Notes: generated by a model not told the origin, from the letters alone. DNA of 64,000 nt from Granulicella sp. 5B5 (GCF_014083945.1 NZ_CP046444.1:682001-746000), one strand, 5' to 3'. Positions 1 through 9,700 are shown, counted from the first letter of the stretch. Program-made: numbers and translations.

Positions 1-1
1 C

Positions 2-358
2 GCCTCCGGCTCCAGCCCGGTCGATGCCATGATCGTGCTCCCCTGCTCCATGGGCACGCTCGCCGGCATCGCCCACGGCATCGCCGGCAACCTCATCGAG
101 CGCGCCGCCGACGTCTGCCTCAAGGAACGCCGCCGCCTCGTCCTCTGCGTCCGCGAGACGCCCTTCAATCTCATCCACCTGCGCAACATGGCAGCCGTCA
201 CCGAGGCCGGCGCAACCGTCTACCCCGCCATCCCCACCTTCTACAACCACCCGCAGACCATCGCCGACATCGCCCGCAACTACGTTCACCGCGTCCTGCA
301 GCACATCGGCCTGCCCCAGCCCGGCGCCTACGCCTGGGGCGCCAACACCGCGTCCTGA
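2..358 (+). CDS. ubiX: UbiX-type flavin prenyltransferase, 3' part
   Basis: Partial gene; the start lies before the window and about 118 C-terminal residues are visible. UbiX joins dimethylallyl phosphate to FMN to make prenyl-FMN, the cofactor of UbiD decarboxylases in quinone or aromatic-acid metabolism. The sequence shows the family signature ASGS...DAMIVLPCSMGTLAGIAHG at the left edge and RETPFNLIHLRNM near the middle, which belong to the prenyl-phosphate/FMN site. The stop codon falls inside the convergent TetR gene, so the two 3' ends overlap by 31 bp. Family assignment is secure; the role in quinone synthesis is inferred. Confidence 0.93.
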   Translation, partial: ASGSSPVDAMIVLPCSMGTLAGIAHGIAGNLIERAADVCLKERRRLVLCVRETPFNLIHLRNMAAVTEAGATVYPAIPTFYNHPQTIADIARNYVHRVLQHIGLPQPGAYAWGANTAS

Positions 359-984
359 GCCACGCACGCCCGCACATAACCTCGTACCGCACGCACCAGC
401 TCGCGTTGTAGCGACGGAAACTCCGCTTCCGGAATTTGCGACTCCAGCAGCTGCCGCTTCACCCCGGAGATGGTGCTCTGCAGCACCGTAGCCATCAACC
501 CCAACTCCTGCGCCAGCGGCTCAGGTGCGGTTTCGAGCATCGCCACAATCGCACCGTTCACCCGCGCGAAACCTTTACTCACGATCTTCGCGCCCTCCAG
601 GTCCGACCCCACCGCATACAGCGCGCGGCTCGTCTTAGGATCGCGCATTTTCACCGCCAGGAAAGCCTTTGCCAAAGCCTCAGCCATCTGCTCCACTGGC
701 TGTCCGCGCTGCGCAACACACACCTGCTCCACCTCAAAGATAATGGCCTCCACATGCAGCACTAGCGCCGCCCGCAACAGCGCCGCTTTGTTTGGGAAGT
801 ACTGATACAGCGTCCCCACCGAAACCCCGGCGCGCTGCGCCACCTTCGTGGTCGTCAGTTTCTCCTTGCCCACGCGCACCAAAACCTGAACAGTCGCCTT
901 CAAAATGGCGTCCACGCTCGCCGTCGAACGCGCCTGCACCGGCGATTTCCTTGGTTCCGAGAGGGTTGCCGACACCTGCGCCAA
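328..984 (-). CDS. TetR/AcrR family transcriptional regulator
   Basis: A 218-residue one-component repressor. The N-terminal DNA-binding domain spans roughly residues 20-65, with a helix-turn-helix around TTKVAQRAGVSVGTLYQYF and the family ending NKAALL. The C-terminal two thirds should bind a ligand and dimerise; the ligand cannot be told. It is transcribed divergently from the aldo/keto reductase gene across an 82-bp gap that holds a 17-bp palindrome close to that gene's ribosome site. This makes the reductase gene its likely target, an inference from position. The 3' end overlaps ubiX. Confidence 0.9.
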   Translation of the reverse strand: MAQVSATLSEPRKSPVQARSTASVDAILKATVQVLVRVGKEKLTTTKVAQRAGVSVGTLYQYFPNKAALLRAALVLHVEAIIFEVEQVCVAQRGQPVEQMAEALAKAFLAVKMRDPKTSRALYAVGSDLEGAKIVSKGFARVNGAIVAMLETAPEPLAQELGLMATVLQSTISGVKRQLLESQIPEAEFPSLQRELVRAVRGYVRACVAQDAVLAPQA

Positions 985-1024
985 ATGCGAACTCCTAACC
1001 TGAAGCTTTCTTCATCTAAACACC

Positions 1025-1041
1025 TGTCGATTGAATAGACA
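1025..1041. promoter_or_regulatory. Candidate TetR operator (17-bp palindrome)
   Basis: TGTCGATTGAATAGACA reads as TGTC-n-ATT-n-AAT-n-GACA, a dyad with only the centre and two symmetric positions unmatched. It lies in the divergent spacer between the TetR gene and the aldo/keto reductase, ending 26 bp before the reductase ATG and just upstream of its AAGGAG ribosome site. The size and symmetry suit a TetR dimer. Binding is inferred, not shown. Confidence 0.6.
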
Positions 1042-1066
1042 TGCCGCAACATCAAGGAGATTCACA

Positions 1067-1948
1067 ATGTCCTCCACGCCAAATCTCGCCGGCACCTTTA
1101 CCTTCCCCGGCACCTCGCTCACCGTACACCGCATGGGTTACGGAGCCATGCAGCTCGCCGGCCCGCACGTCTTCGGCCCGCCGCGCGACCGCAACGAGTG
1201 CATCGCCGTTCTCCGCGAAGCCATCGACTCCGGCGTCAACCACATCGACACCAGCGACTTCTACGGCCCGCACATCACCAACCAGATCATCAAGGAAGCC
1301 CTGCACCCCTACCCGAAGGGCCTCACCATCGTCACCAAGGTCGGCGCTCGGCGTGGCGACGACGGCTCCTGGCTTCTCGACCGTTCCCGCGAAAACCTCA
1401 TCCAGAGCGTCCACGACAACCTCCGCAACCTCGGTCTCGAAGCGCTCGACATCGTCAACCTGCGCATGGGCGGCTTCTCCGCGCCGGAGCCCGGTTCCAT
1501 CGCCGAGCAGATCAGCGTCCTCGTCGAGCTCAAGCAGCAGGGCCTCATCCACCACATCGGCCTCTCCACCGTCAACGCCGACCAGCTCGCCGAAGCCCAG
1601 ACCATGACCCCCATCGTCTGCATCCAGAACTTCTACAACGTCGCCAACCGCGCCGACGACGCCTTCATCGACTCACTCGCGCAACAAGGCATCGCCTACG
1701 TCCCCTACTTCCCTCTCGGCGGCTTCACCCCGCTGCAATCCTCCGAGCTTAACGAGGTCGCCGCCGAACTCAACGCCACGCCAATGCAGATCGCGCAGGC
1801 CTGGCTCCTCCAGCGCTCGCCTAACATGCTCCTCATCCCCGGTACCTCGCAGCGCACACACCTGCGCGAAAACCTGCAGGCCGCCACGCTCGATCTGCCC
1901 GCCGAGGTCATCACCAAACTCGACACCATCGCCACCGCTGCAAAATAA
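1067..1948 (+). CDS. ydbC: Aldo/keto reductase, YdbC (PdxI)-like
   Basis: A 293-residue NADPH-dependent oxidoreductase with a TIM-barrel fold. The ATG at 1067 is chosen because AAGGAG lies 7 bp upstream; a TTG at 1031 is in frame but has no such site. The sequence closely follows my memory of E. coli YdbC, described as a pyridoxal reductase (PdxI): LGYGAMQLAGP-like start, GVNHIDTSDFYGPH, TKVGARRG, FFPLGGFTPLQSS-like segment and LLIPGTS. Catalytic Asp, Tyr and Lys are visible, but the usual catalytic His position reads DIVNLRMG. The pyridoxal substrate is an inference; a general carbonyl reductase role is possible. Confidence 0.9.
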   Translation: MSSTPNLAGTFTFPGTSLTVHRMGYGAMQLAGPHVFGPPRDRNECIAVLREAIDSGVNHIDTSDFYGPHITNQIIKEALHPYPKGLTIVTKVGARRGDDGSWLLDRSRENLIQSVHDNLRNLGLEALDIVNLRMGGFSAPEPGSIAEQISVLVELKQQGLIHHIGLSTVNADQLAEAQTMTPIVCIQNFYNVANRADDAFIDSLAQQGIAYVPYFPLGGFTPLQSSELNEVAAELNATPMQIAQAWLLQRSPNMLLIPGTSQRTHLRENLQAATLDLPAEVITKLDTIATAAK

Positions 1949-1954
1949 CCAGTC

Positions 1955-1987
1955 GGGTCCGGCGCCTACTTCTTCGGCGTCGGACCC
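1955..1987. terminator. Convergent hairpin between reductase and hydrolase genes
   Basis: GGGTCCGGCGCC pairs with GGCGTCGGACCC across a 9-base loop, with one G.U pair on one strand. It begins 7 bp after the aldo/keto reductase stop and includes the last codons of the convergent alpha/beta hydrolase gene. There is no clear T run, so termination is inferred from placement. Confidence 0.45.
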
Positions 1988-2937
1988 CACGTCCGCAGCC
2001 CACCCTGCGGAGCCGGCTGCGCCTTCAGAAAATCCACCATTGCACTCACAGCCTGGTTCGGACATACCGCCGGCACCAGGTGACCGCATCCCTGCATCAC
2101 ATCCAGCTCCGACCGTGGATCGAGTTCGTGCATCTTCTCGCCCACAGTCTTCAACGGCAGCAGCAGGTCCTGATCGCCCCAGATAATCAGCAGCGGCACC
2201 TTCATCTGCGCCAGCTGACTGTCCACAATGTCCTTCTTCGTGAGCATCGCCGCAATCCCCCGGTCGATCACCCATTGCTGCGTCGCAAACTTCCGCAACG
2301 CGTCCTTCACCACGAACCCCGGCAGCGGCTTTCCTTCCGGCTCCAGCAAGTGCGCCAGCCGCGCCAGCTCCGCCGCATTCGTCGGATGAAACACCGAGTC
2401 CGGATACGTCCGCGGATAGTCGATACCCGCGGCATCAAACACCACCAGCCGGTCCATCACCTCCGGATGGTCCAGCGCCAGCTTCAGCGTGATCCACCCG
2501 CCCATCGACCAACCCGCAACCTCCGGCTGCTGCAGGCCCAGCGCCTGGATGAAGTCATACACCAGCTTCTCCTGCGTCGCGATCGAGTAGTCGCCATCCG
2601 CCGGCTTCGGCGACCGCCCATAGCCCAACAGGTCCAGCGCATACACGTGATACCCTTGCTTGCGCAGCTTCGGCATCACCGCCGCCCACGCCTCGCCGCG
2701 ATCGCCCAGCCCATGCACCAGCACCAGCGGAGTCCCGCCGCCCGGTATGCGCGGCTCCGCCTCGTAATAGTGGATGCGCCCCTCCGGCGTCGCCACATAG
2801 TTGCTCTGGATGCGTTCCAGGAAGAACGTCAGGTGCGTCATCTGCAGCTGCACCCATACCGGCCGTGCATAAAACACCGCACCACCAGCGACCGCCAGCA
2901 CCACAACCAGTAACAAAAACCGACGCACCGTCTTCAT
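1966..2937 (-). CDS. Alpha/beta hydrolase with N-terminal membrane anchor
   Basis: A 323-residue serine hydrolase of the alpha/beta fold. A hydrophobic stretch at residues 6-23 after KTVRR suggests an uncleaved anchor that places the catalytic domain outside the inner membrane. The oxyanion-hole motif is HGLGD (75-79), the nucleophile is Ser144 in GWSMGG, and the other triad members are probably Asp257 (GDQD) and His286 (CGHL). The substrate cannot be told; esterase, lipase and C-C hydrolase activity all remain possible. The start codon overlaps the stop of the upstream Nudix gene by 4 bp, so the two are probably translated together. Confidence 0.88.
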   Translation of the reverse strand: MKTVRRFLLLVVVLAVAGGAVFYARPVWVQLQMTHLTFFLERIQSNYVATPEGRIHYYEAEPRIPGGGTPLVLVHGLGDRGEAWAAVMPKLRKQGYHVYALDLLGYGRSPKPADGDYSIATQEKLVYDFIQALGLQQPEVAGWSMGGWITLKLALDHPEVMDRLVVFDAAGIDYPRTYPDSVFHPTNAAELARLAHLLEPEGKPLPGFVVKDALRKFATQQWVIDRGIAAMLTKKDIVDSQLAQMKVPLLIIWGDQDLLLPLKTVGEKMHELDPRSELDVMQGCGHLVPAVCPNQAVSAMVDFLKAQPAPQGGLRTWGPTPKK

Positions 2938-3416
2938 CCCAGCCCCACGCTCCTCTGCATTGCTCTACGAATCACTGTACAGGCGCGCTCGGTCAACGCA
3001 AACTCGCCTCGCTCCAGCACGCCTTCGGTCGAAGCCCACACAGCCTCGCTCGCATCCTCTCCCGCGCGTAATTCGCCACCCTGAGCCGCGCAAAGCATAT
3101 CGACGATCAGGTAGTGGTACTGCACCGCGCCGCCCGCGTCCCGCAGAATAATGTCGAACGTCTCAATCGGCTCCACCACAGCCACCTCGAGCCCGGTCTC
3201 CTCGCAAACCTCGCGCACGCAGGCCTCGGCCACCGTCTCACCCAACTCAATCGCCCCACCCGGCAGCGACCACGTCCCCGCCAGCGGAGCCCGAGCCCGC
3301 CGCACCAGCAGCACCTCGCTCCGCCCGTCATGCTCGCGCAGCACTACCGCACCCACACCCGGAATCGGGCGCACTGGATACTCCCGTGCTTCTATTGTCT
3401 CTCGATCACGCGCCAT
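2934..3416 (-). CDS. Nudix hydrolase
   Basis: A 160-residue Nudix-fold enzyme that hydrolyses a nucleoside diphosphate linked to another group. The Nudix box GX5EX7REUXEEXGU is complete at residues 54-76 (Gly54, Glu60, REVCEETGL). Before it, WSLPGGAIELGE is typical of the ADP-ribose/8-oxo-dGTP group, but the substrate cannot be fixed. The last codons overlap the start of the alpha/beta hydrolase gene (ATGA), and the nitroreductase gene lies 12 bp upstream on the same strand, so the three may form one transcript. Confidence 0.9.
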   Translation of the reverse strand: MARDRETIEAREYPVRPIPGVGAVVLREHDGRSEVLLVRRARAPLAGTWSLPGGAIELGETVAEACVREVCEETGLEVAVVEPIETFDIILRDAGGAVQYHYLIVDMLCAAQGGELRAGEDASEAVWASTEGVLERGEFALTERACTVIRRAMQRSVGLG

Positions 3417-3427
3417 CGTCGGCCCGC

Positions 3428-4075
3428 TTACTTCAGCGGCTTTCCATACTCTTCGCCAAACACCGTGTGCGACAGTTCAAAACGTCCACCATCGAACTTA
3501 TCCGGCCCCTTCAGATGCCCCACCGCCAGCAACGCCACTACCCAGTAGCTCATCGGCAGCCGCAGCGTCTCGCAGACCTTGTCCTGCTCAAACCCTTCCA
3601 TCGGAGCCGTGTCATACCCCAGCGCCTCGGCCATCAGCATCATGTGCGTCAACGCGATCATCACGTGTTTGTTCAGCCACGCCGTCATCTGGTCGTTGCT
3701 GAAGCCCGATAAGTATCCCGGTACACTCTGCGCTGCCTGCGCCGCATAGCTCTCGCTCATGCCGCGCTCGCGCCCCATCCGGATCACTTCATCCAGGTCC
3801 TTGCGCCAGCCGTCGCGGTCCCCGCAGGCCACAATCACCGCGGACGCCTCTTCCACCTTCGCCTGGTTGTAGCTCGCCGCACGCAGCTTCTTCCGCTGTT
3901 CCGGGTCCTGCACCACCACAAACCGCCACGGCTGGATGTTGTACCCGCTCGGCGCGGCCAGTCCCGCCTCAAGGATCTTGCGTATGTCGTGCGCCGGGAT
4001 CGGCTCGCCGTCAAAACTCGGCGTCGCTCGGCGCTCGCGGATCACTTGGGATAAGGACTTCTTCTCACTTGCCAT
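3428..4075 (-). CDS. Nitroreductase family protein
   Basis: A 215-residue FMN-dependent oxidoreductase of the NfsB/FRase fold. Family marks are RERRATPSF near residue 15, LAAPSGYNIQPWRFVVVQ around 38-55 (FMN phosphate and isoalloxazine contacts) and the C-terminal segment GPDKFDGGRFELSHTVFGEEYGKP. Such enzymes reduce nitroaromatics, quinones or enones with NAD(P)H, and the physiological substrate is unknown. GGAGAG lies upstream of the ATG. It may head the Nudix-hydrolase transcript. The 193 bp upstream hold no recognisable gene. Confidence 0.9.
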   Translation of the reverse strand: MASEKKSLSQVIRERRATPSFDGEPIPAHDIRKILEAGLAAPSGYNIQPWRFVVVQDPEQRKKLRAASYNQAKVEEASAVIVACGDRDGWRKDLDEVIRMGRERGMSESYAAQAAQSVPGYLSGFSNDQMTAWLNKHVMIALTHMMLMAEALGYDTAPMEGFEQDKVCETLRLPMSYWVVALLAVGHLKGPDKFDGGRFELSHTVFGEEYGKPLK

Positions 4076-4268
4076 CGACTATCTCTCCAAACTTCTTGGC
4101 CCGGACGATCTTTGTACTGTCGGGAGACTCTTTTTCGGCAGCCCCAGCCACTCCGCAGCCGGATATCTGTCTGCCTTACAAACCTGCCATCATTGTATGC
4201 AGGAATCCGCGTGACTCAACGATTGTGCAACGCATTCCGTTTCGGCGGCGTAAATCCTCTTCCTCGTC

Positions 4269-5318
4269 TTAGTGGATCTCACTGATCTTCTGTTCTGTTA
4301 CGAACGGTGCACGCCCCTGCACGTCGGCAATCACAATCACGCCGTCGAAGCCCTCTCGCAGGTCCTTGTGAGCATCGATCAACGCCGCCGCGACAGCCGC
4401 GTTCTTCGCCATCTCCTGCGGTGCGTCGGCAACCGAAGCATCGCCCGCGTAATGCACCACCACGTTCACCAGCCTGCCATCCTCCGAACCCTCACTGCTG
4501 ATCCCCGTCAACCGATACGGCGTCCCATCCGCCCCCTTGATCACCAGCGGATGGTCACTCCCGATTCCGTCAGCCAGCTCCGAAGGCGTCGCCGACCGCC
4601 GCTCCGACTGCAGCTTGTCCAGGTTCGTGCTGGTCGTAAAGTTCGAGGGCTTCAACAACGCTTCGGCTTCGTCATACAGCAGCCACGCATACCACAACTG
4701 GTTGGCCTTCGCCGCATAGCGCGCCTTCTTCCAATACCACAGCCCATCTTCACCGGCGGCCGTCCGCGCATGCGGATACAGTCCCGCCAGCTTCCAATGT
4801 CCCGTCTCCTGCCGCAGCAGCATCGAAACCAGCCACGGCCTTGGGCCGTTCGCTTCCACCATCACAAACGCATACATCCCCGGCGGCAGCCCGGCGATCG
4901 AAAAATCCGTCTCCGAAGTCGAACCCGTAAGCGGGCAGCTGAAGTCCGCATCGCCCTGGTCCGCGCTCTTGCGATTGCGCGCATCCAGCACATAGATCTG
5001 CGCCACCTGCAGCGTATCGCCGCTGATCTTCCCCGCCGTGTTCTGAATCAACGTGCTCGCGGCTGAAAAGTTCGCGGCATACTCCTCAATCGCCTCCGAC
5101 TTCAGCTTCGCCACATTGCCGCTCTTCACGTCGTTCGCCAGCGACAGCGCCGCCTCCGCCAGGCTCGACCGCAGCAGCCCATTCAGCTTCGCCTGCGTCG
5201 TGCAGCTCTGCGCCACAGCCAGCGACGGCGCCAGAGCCATCAGCACCGCCACACTGCACCCGGCCCAGCCGCCGCTCATCCATCGCCTGCCCGAACATTG
5301 TCTCGCCACCAGCCTCAT
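4269..5318 (-). CDS. Conserved secreted protein of unknown function
   Basis: About 349 residues. I do not recognise the family. The ATG at 5318 has AGGA 7 bp upstream and gives a signal peptide (Arg-rich start, then a hydrophobic core ending SLAVAQ); an ATG at 5279 is the alternative. After the signal come a helical segment (LSLANDVKSGNVAKLKSEAIEEY), a beta-rich part and a WYWKKARYAAKANQLWYAWLLYDEAEALL segment resembling a helical-repeat hairpin. It probably acts in the periplasm. It is divergent from the STN-like gene, with 148 bp between the chosen starts. Reading further upstream would give Arg/Gly-rich non-protein-like sequence. Confidence 0.7.
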   Translation of the reverse strand: MRLVARQCSGRRWMSGGWAGCSVAVLMALAPSLAVAQSCTTQAKLNGLLRSSLAEAALSLANDVKSGNVAKLKSEAIEEYAANFSAASTLIQNTAGKISGDTLQVAQIYVLDARNRKSADQGDADFSCPLTGSTSETDFSIAGLPPGMYAFVMVEANGPRPWLVSMLLRQETGHWKLAGLYPHARTAAGEDGLWYWKKARYAAKANQLWYAWLLYDEAEALLKPSNFTTSTNLDKLQSERRSATPSELADGIGSDHPLVIKGADGTPYRLTGISSEGSEDGRLVNVVVHYAGDASVADAPQEMAKNAAVAAALIDAHKDLREGFDGVIVIADVQGRAPFVTEQKISEIH

Positions 5319-5466
5319 CTCGCTGTCCTGTCTCCTGCGCCGCACTGCACGCTCGTGCCTCAGCATACGGACGCCGCCGCCGCTCGGCAAGCCATCCATC
5401 CAATTCCGTTCTATCCTTACAGCTATGTGGCTATCCTCCACCGCCCGGCAACGTCCCATCCGTACG

Positions 5467-6222
5467 ATGCATCTCGCCTCCATCTTCGGACGTCCGTGCA
5501 GCCTCCTGGCCATGGCAGCACTCCTCGCCGGCGCCTGCCTGCCTGCCTCCGCGCAGACGAACCCCGCACCTGTCCACCCTGCAGCATCCACCCTGCCACC
5601 CACGCCAGCGACCGCCGCACCCGCCATCACCGCGCCAGCCCCACCGCCGCCGCCACACCACGCTGACGTCGCCTTCGCCAACGGCCAGCTCACCGTTCGC
5701 GCCGACAACTCCAGCCTCCACCAGATCCTCGGCAGCATCTCCCAGCTCACCGGCATGAAGATCACCGGCGGCGTCGAGGACCAGCGCGTCTTCGGCAGCT
5801 ACGGTCCCGGTGACGCCTCCACCATCCTCGCCACACTTCTCGACGGCACCGGCGTCAACATGCTCATCCGCGAAGGCGACGCCCATCAGCCCACCGAGCT
5901 AGTCCTCACCCCACGCTCCGGCGCAGCCGCCCCCCCCATCACCCCGCAAGACGCCGAGATCGGCAGGAACCAGCCCGTGCCCCCGTCAAACGTCCACGGG
6001 CTAGCCCCCGGCCAGTCCACACCTCTGCCATCCAGCTCCACCACGGAACAGCCCGCACAAAACAAAGCCAACGCCTCCAGCCAATCAGCAGCCAGCACCG
6101 GCGCTCTCACGCCCGATCAGGTTTATCAGAAGATTCTCTCCATGCAGAGGGCCCACGCCGGAGCCTCTACCAACAACCCACCTTCATCCAGCACCGCCCC
6201 CGGCGCCGGAACCCCACAGTAA
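5467..6222 (+). CDS. Secreted STN-like domain protein with Pro-rich flanks
   Basis: About 251 residues from the ATG at 5467; an in-frame ATG at 5425 only lengthens the n-region. A signal peptide ends at ASAQ. A Pro/Ala-rich spacer follows, then a compact domain (VAFANGQLTVRADNSSLHQI, LGSISQLTGMKI, SYGPGDASTILATLLDGTG) resembling the short STN/secretin N-terminal fold. The rest is Pro/Ser/Gln-rich with a final helix (LTPDQVYQKILSMQR). STN domains usually sit on TonB receptors or secretins, but no barrel follows here, so the role is unknown. Its 5' flank runs antisense to the reading frame upstream of the neighbouring gene. Confidence 0.75.
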   Translation: MHLASIFGRPCSLLAMAALLAGACLPASAQTNPAPVHPAASTLPPTPATAAPAITAPAPPPPPHHADVAFANGQLTVRADNSSLHQILGSISQLTGMKITGGVEDQRVFGSYGPGDASTILATLLDGTGVNMLIREGDAHQPTELVLTPRSGAAAPPITPQDAEIGRNQPVPPSNVHGLAPGQSTPLPSSSTTEQPAQNKANASSQSAASTGALTPDQVYQKILSMQRAHAGASTNNPPSSSTAPGAGTPQ

Positions 6223-6233
6223 ATCAACCGCAT

Positions 6234-6404
6234 CTACCGTTCTGCGAGCACTCCCGGACGCACCGTCGCGCGCTCACGCGCCGCCTGCACCGCACGGCTG
6301 TGGATGCGAAACACCTGAAACATCCCGTAGCACATTCCATAGGCCACCAGCACTCCAAAGGCCAGTGCCACACCAACAGCTGCAACAAGCATTACAGTCT
6401 CCAT
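6234..6404 (-). CDS. Small single-pass membrane protein
   Basis: About 56 residues from the ATG at 6404; a GTG at 6473 would add 23. The sequence has one hydrophobic segment (VMLVAAVGVALAFGVLVAYG) followed by a basic amphipathic tail (RIHSRAVQAARERATVR), the form of a small inner-membrane protein with its C terminus in the cytoplasm. AAGGAG lies 12 bp before the ATG, rather far. It is convergent with the STN-like gene, 11 bp away. No function can be assigned. Confidence 0.5.
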   Translation of the reverse strand: METVMLVAAVGVALAFGVLVAYGMCYGMFQVFRIHSRAVQAARERATVRPGVLAER

Positions 6405-6739
6405 CGCCCGCCAACACTCCTTCACGCCCTTGCCTTGCAATCTGGCTCTGGTCTCTTCGGATGCTAGTTTCACTCATCTGTACGCCTGCACAACATCAAA
6501 ATCTTGTGGAACCTAGTGACGAAACCGGTTCCCTTGTACTACACCAGCGTGCCCTACGCGTTACAGAATCGGCGTCCCCACACGACAAACTCGCCCAGCA
6601 CACGGAAAACCGCAAAACGTTCGTAACGTCTTTCTCCTGATTGCCGCCCGCACTCGCGACGATGTTCTGTCTTCTGCCGCCTCAAAACCATCCGGCTGCC
6701 CACTTTATCTCCACTCCACCAACCGAGTATCCTAGTAGC

Positions 6740-9700
6740 TTGTCCGCTTTGACCCCAACACCGTCTGTAACCGAGCCCCGGCCCGCCCGTCGTACCCTCA
6801 CGCACATCAACGTGCGCGGTGCCCGCCAGCACAATCTGCGCGATGTCTCCGTCTCCATCCCGCGCAACACGCTCACCGTCGTCACCGGCCTCTCCGGCTC
6901 CGGCAAGTCGTCCCTCGCCTTTGACACCATCTACGCCGAAGGTCAGCGCCGCTACGTCGAAACCCTCTCCGCCTACGCCCGCCAGTTCCTTGACCAGATG
7001 GAGCGCCCCGACGTTGACTCCATCGACGGCCTCTCGCCCGCCATCTCCATCGAGCAGAAGACCACCTCACGCTCCCCGCGTTCCACCGTCGGCACCATCA
7101 CCGAGATCTACGACTACCTCCGCCTGCTCTACGCCTCCGTAGGCCAGCCGCACTGCCCCAACTGCCACCGCCCCATCGCCCGCCAGACCGCCGACCAGAT
7201 CGTCACGCAGATCGTCGCCCAGGCAGTCGAACGCCAGAACGCCGGCCTGCAGCAAGAGCGCATCACCGTCCTCGCCCCAGTCGTCCGCGGCCGCAAAGGC
7301 GAGTTCCGCGACGAGATCGAAGCCCTCGACAAAAAAGGCTACCGCCTCCGCATCGACGGCGAGATCACCGAAGTCGAAGAGGGCATGCGCCTCGAAAAGC
7401 GCAAGAACCACACCCTCGAAGCCATCGTCGACCGCATCATCCTCAAGCCGCTTCCCACCGACAGCAAGGAACCGTCCTTCTCCACGCCGGACTTCGACAC
7501 CCGCCGCCTCACCACAGCCGTCACCACCGCCCTCCAGCTCGCCAACGGCCTCGTCCTCATCGGCCAGCAGCCCCCCGGCGGCGCCTACGCGGAGACCCTC
7601 TACAGTTCCTCGATGGCCTGCCCCGACTGCGGCATCAATGTGCCCAAGCTCGAGCCCCGCAGCTTCAGCTTCAACTCCACCTACGGCGCCTGCCCCGAGT
7701 GCCACGGTCTCGGCAGCATCTACGACTTCGACCCCGCCAAGACCATCACCGACTGGTCCAAGCCGCTCCTCGACGGCGCTATGGGCCCCGGCTCCTCCTC
7801 GCAGTACCTGCTCAAGCTCATCAAGCTCGCCGCGGACAAGTACAGCATCAACCTCAAGCAGCCCTTCAGCGCGCTCACCAAGCAGCAGCAGGACTTGTTG
7901 CTCTACGGCCCCCCGCGCAATGAGGTCGGCCGCACCGGCTTCCACGGCATTCTCAACTGGCTCCGCGACACCCTCGAAGACACCAAGTCCGAAGGCTACC
8001 GCGAGTACATGATGCAGTACATGTCCGCGACCGTCTGCCCCATCTGCCACGGCAAACGCCTCCGCCCCGAATCTCTCGCCGTCACCATCCCCCTCACCAT
8101 AGCCCCGAAAAAAGATGTGTCATCTCGACCGGAGTCCGCGCATTTTGCGGACGTAGCGGAGAGACCTGCATCTGGGACCGCCACAACTTCCCGCGCCGAC
8201 TCCTCCATCGCCGACTTCACCGCGCTCTCCCTCGAACGCGCCCTCACCGGCGCGCGTTCCATGCACTTCACCGGCCGCGACCGCCTCATCGCCGACCGCC
8301 TGCAGCGCGAGATCGTCGAGCGGCTCGAGTTCCTCAACGCCGTCGGCCTCGGCTACCTCTCGCTCGACCGCTCCGCCGCCACGCTCTCCGGCGGCGAAGG
8401 CCAGCGCATCCGGCTAGCCACCCAAATTGGAAGCAGATTACGCGGCGTCCTCTACGTCCTCGACGAGCCCTCCATTGGCCTCCATCAGCGCGACAACCAA
8501 CGCCTGATCGCCTCGCTCTCCGACCTCCGCGACCTCGGCAACACCGTTCTCGTCGTCGAGCACGATGAAGACACCATGCGCGCCGCCGACTACCTCATCG
8601 ACCTCGGCCCCGGCGCCGGCAAGAACGGCGGCATCGTCATGGCCTCCGGCACACCCGCCGAGGTCATGGCAAACCCCGCGAGCGTCACCGGCCAGTACCT
8701 GTCTGGGAAAATAGACATCGTCACCCGCCCCACACCAGGCAAGGCTCCACGCGCCCTCACCGGCAACTGGCTCTCAGTGCAGGACGCCACCGAGCACAAC
8801 CTCAAGAACGTCACCGCGCACTTCCCCCTCGGCGTTATGACGGTCGTCAGCGGCGTCAGCGGCTCCGGCAAATCCACCCTCGTCAACGACATCCTCTACC
8901 GCTCGCTCGCCAAAGAACTCTACGGCAGCCGCGAAGACCCCGGCGCACATAAAGCCATCCACGGCGCTGATCAATTAGACAAGGTCATCCAGATCGATCA
9001 GTCGCCCATTGGCCGCACCCCGCGCTCCAATCCCGCCACGTACACCGGCGTCTTCACGCAGATCCGCGACCTCTTCGCCATGCTGCCCGACTCCCGCGAG
9101 CGCGGCTACAAGCCCGGCCGCTTCTCCTTCAACGTCCAGGGCGGCCGCTGCGAGGCCTGTCAGGGCGACGGCCAGCGTCGCATCGAGATGAACTTCCTCC
9201 CCGACGTCTACGTGCTCTGCGAGGTCTGCAACGGCCGCCGCTACAACACCGAAACGCTCGCCGTGAAGTTCAACGGCTACTCCATCGCCGACATCCTCGA
9301 TCTCCCCATCGAAGAAGCCGTCCATGTCCTCAAGGACATCCCCGCCGTCCATCAAAAACTCCAGACCCTCGTCGACGTCGGCCTCGGCTACATCCACCTC
9401 GGCCAGTCCGCCACCACGCTCTCCGGCGGCGAAGCCCAGCGCATGAAACTGGCCCGCGAGCTCTCCAAACGCCAGACAGGCCGCACCCTCTATCTCCTCG
9501 ACGAGCCCACCACCGGTCTGCACTTCGACGACGTCCGCAAGCTCCTCGAAGTCCTGCACCATCTCACTGACCTCGGCAACACCGTCATCATCATCGAGCA
9601 CAACCTCGACATCATCCGCAACGCCGACTACCTCATCGACATGGGTCCCGAGGGCGGCGAAGGCGGCGGCACCATCGTTGCGCAGGGCCCGCCCGAGCTC

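Noticed and set aside
4269-5765. A 498-codon reading frame on the minus strand extending the secreted protein upstream
   Set aside because: The first ~149 codons encode Arg/Gly-rich, non-protein-like sequence antisense to the STN-like gene; a ribosome site and signal peptide support a start at 5318.
7067-8050. Long antisense reading frame within uvrA
   Set aside because: Asp/Glu/Gly/Val-rich composition is the mirror of a high-GC coding strand; no start signal or family pattern.
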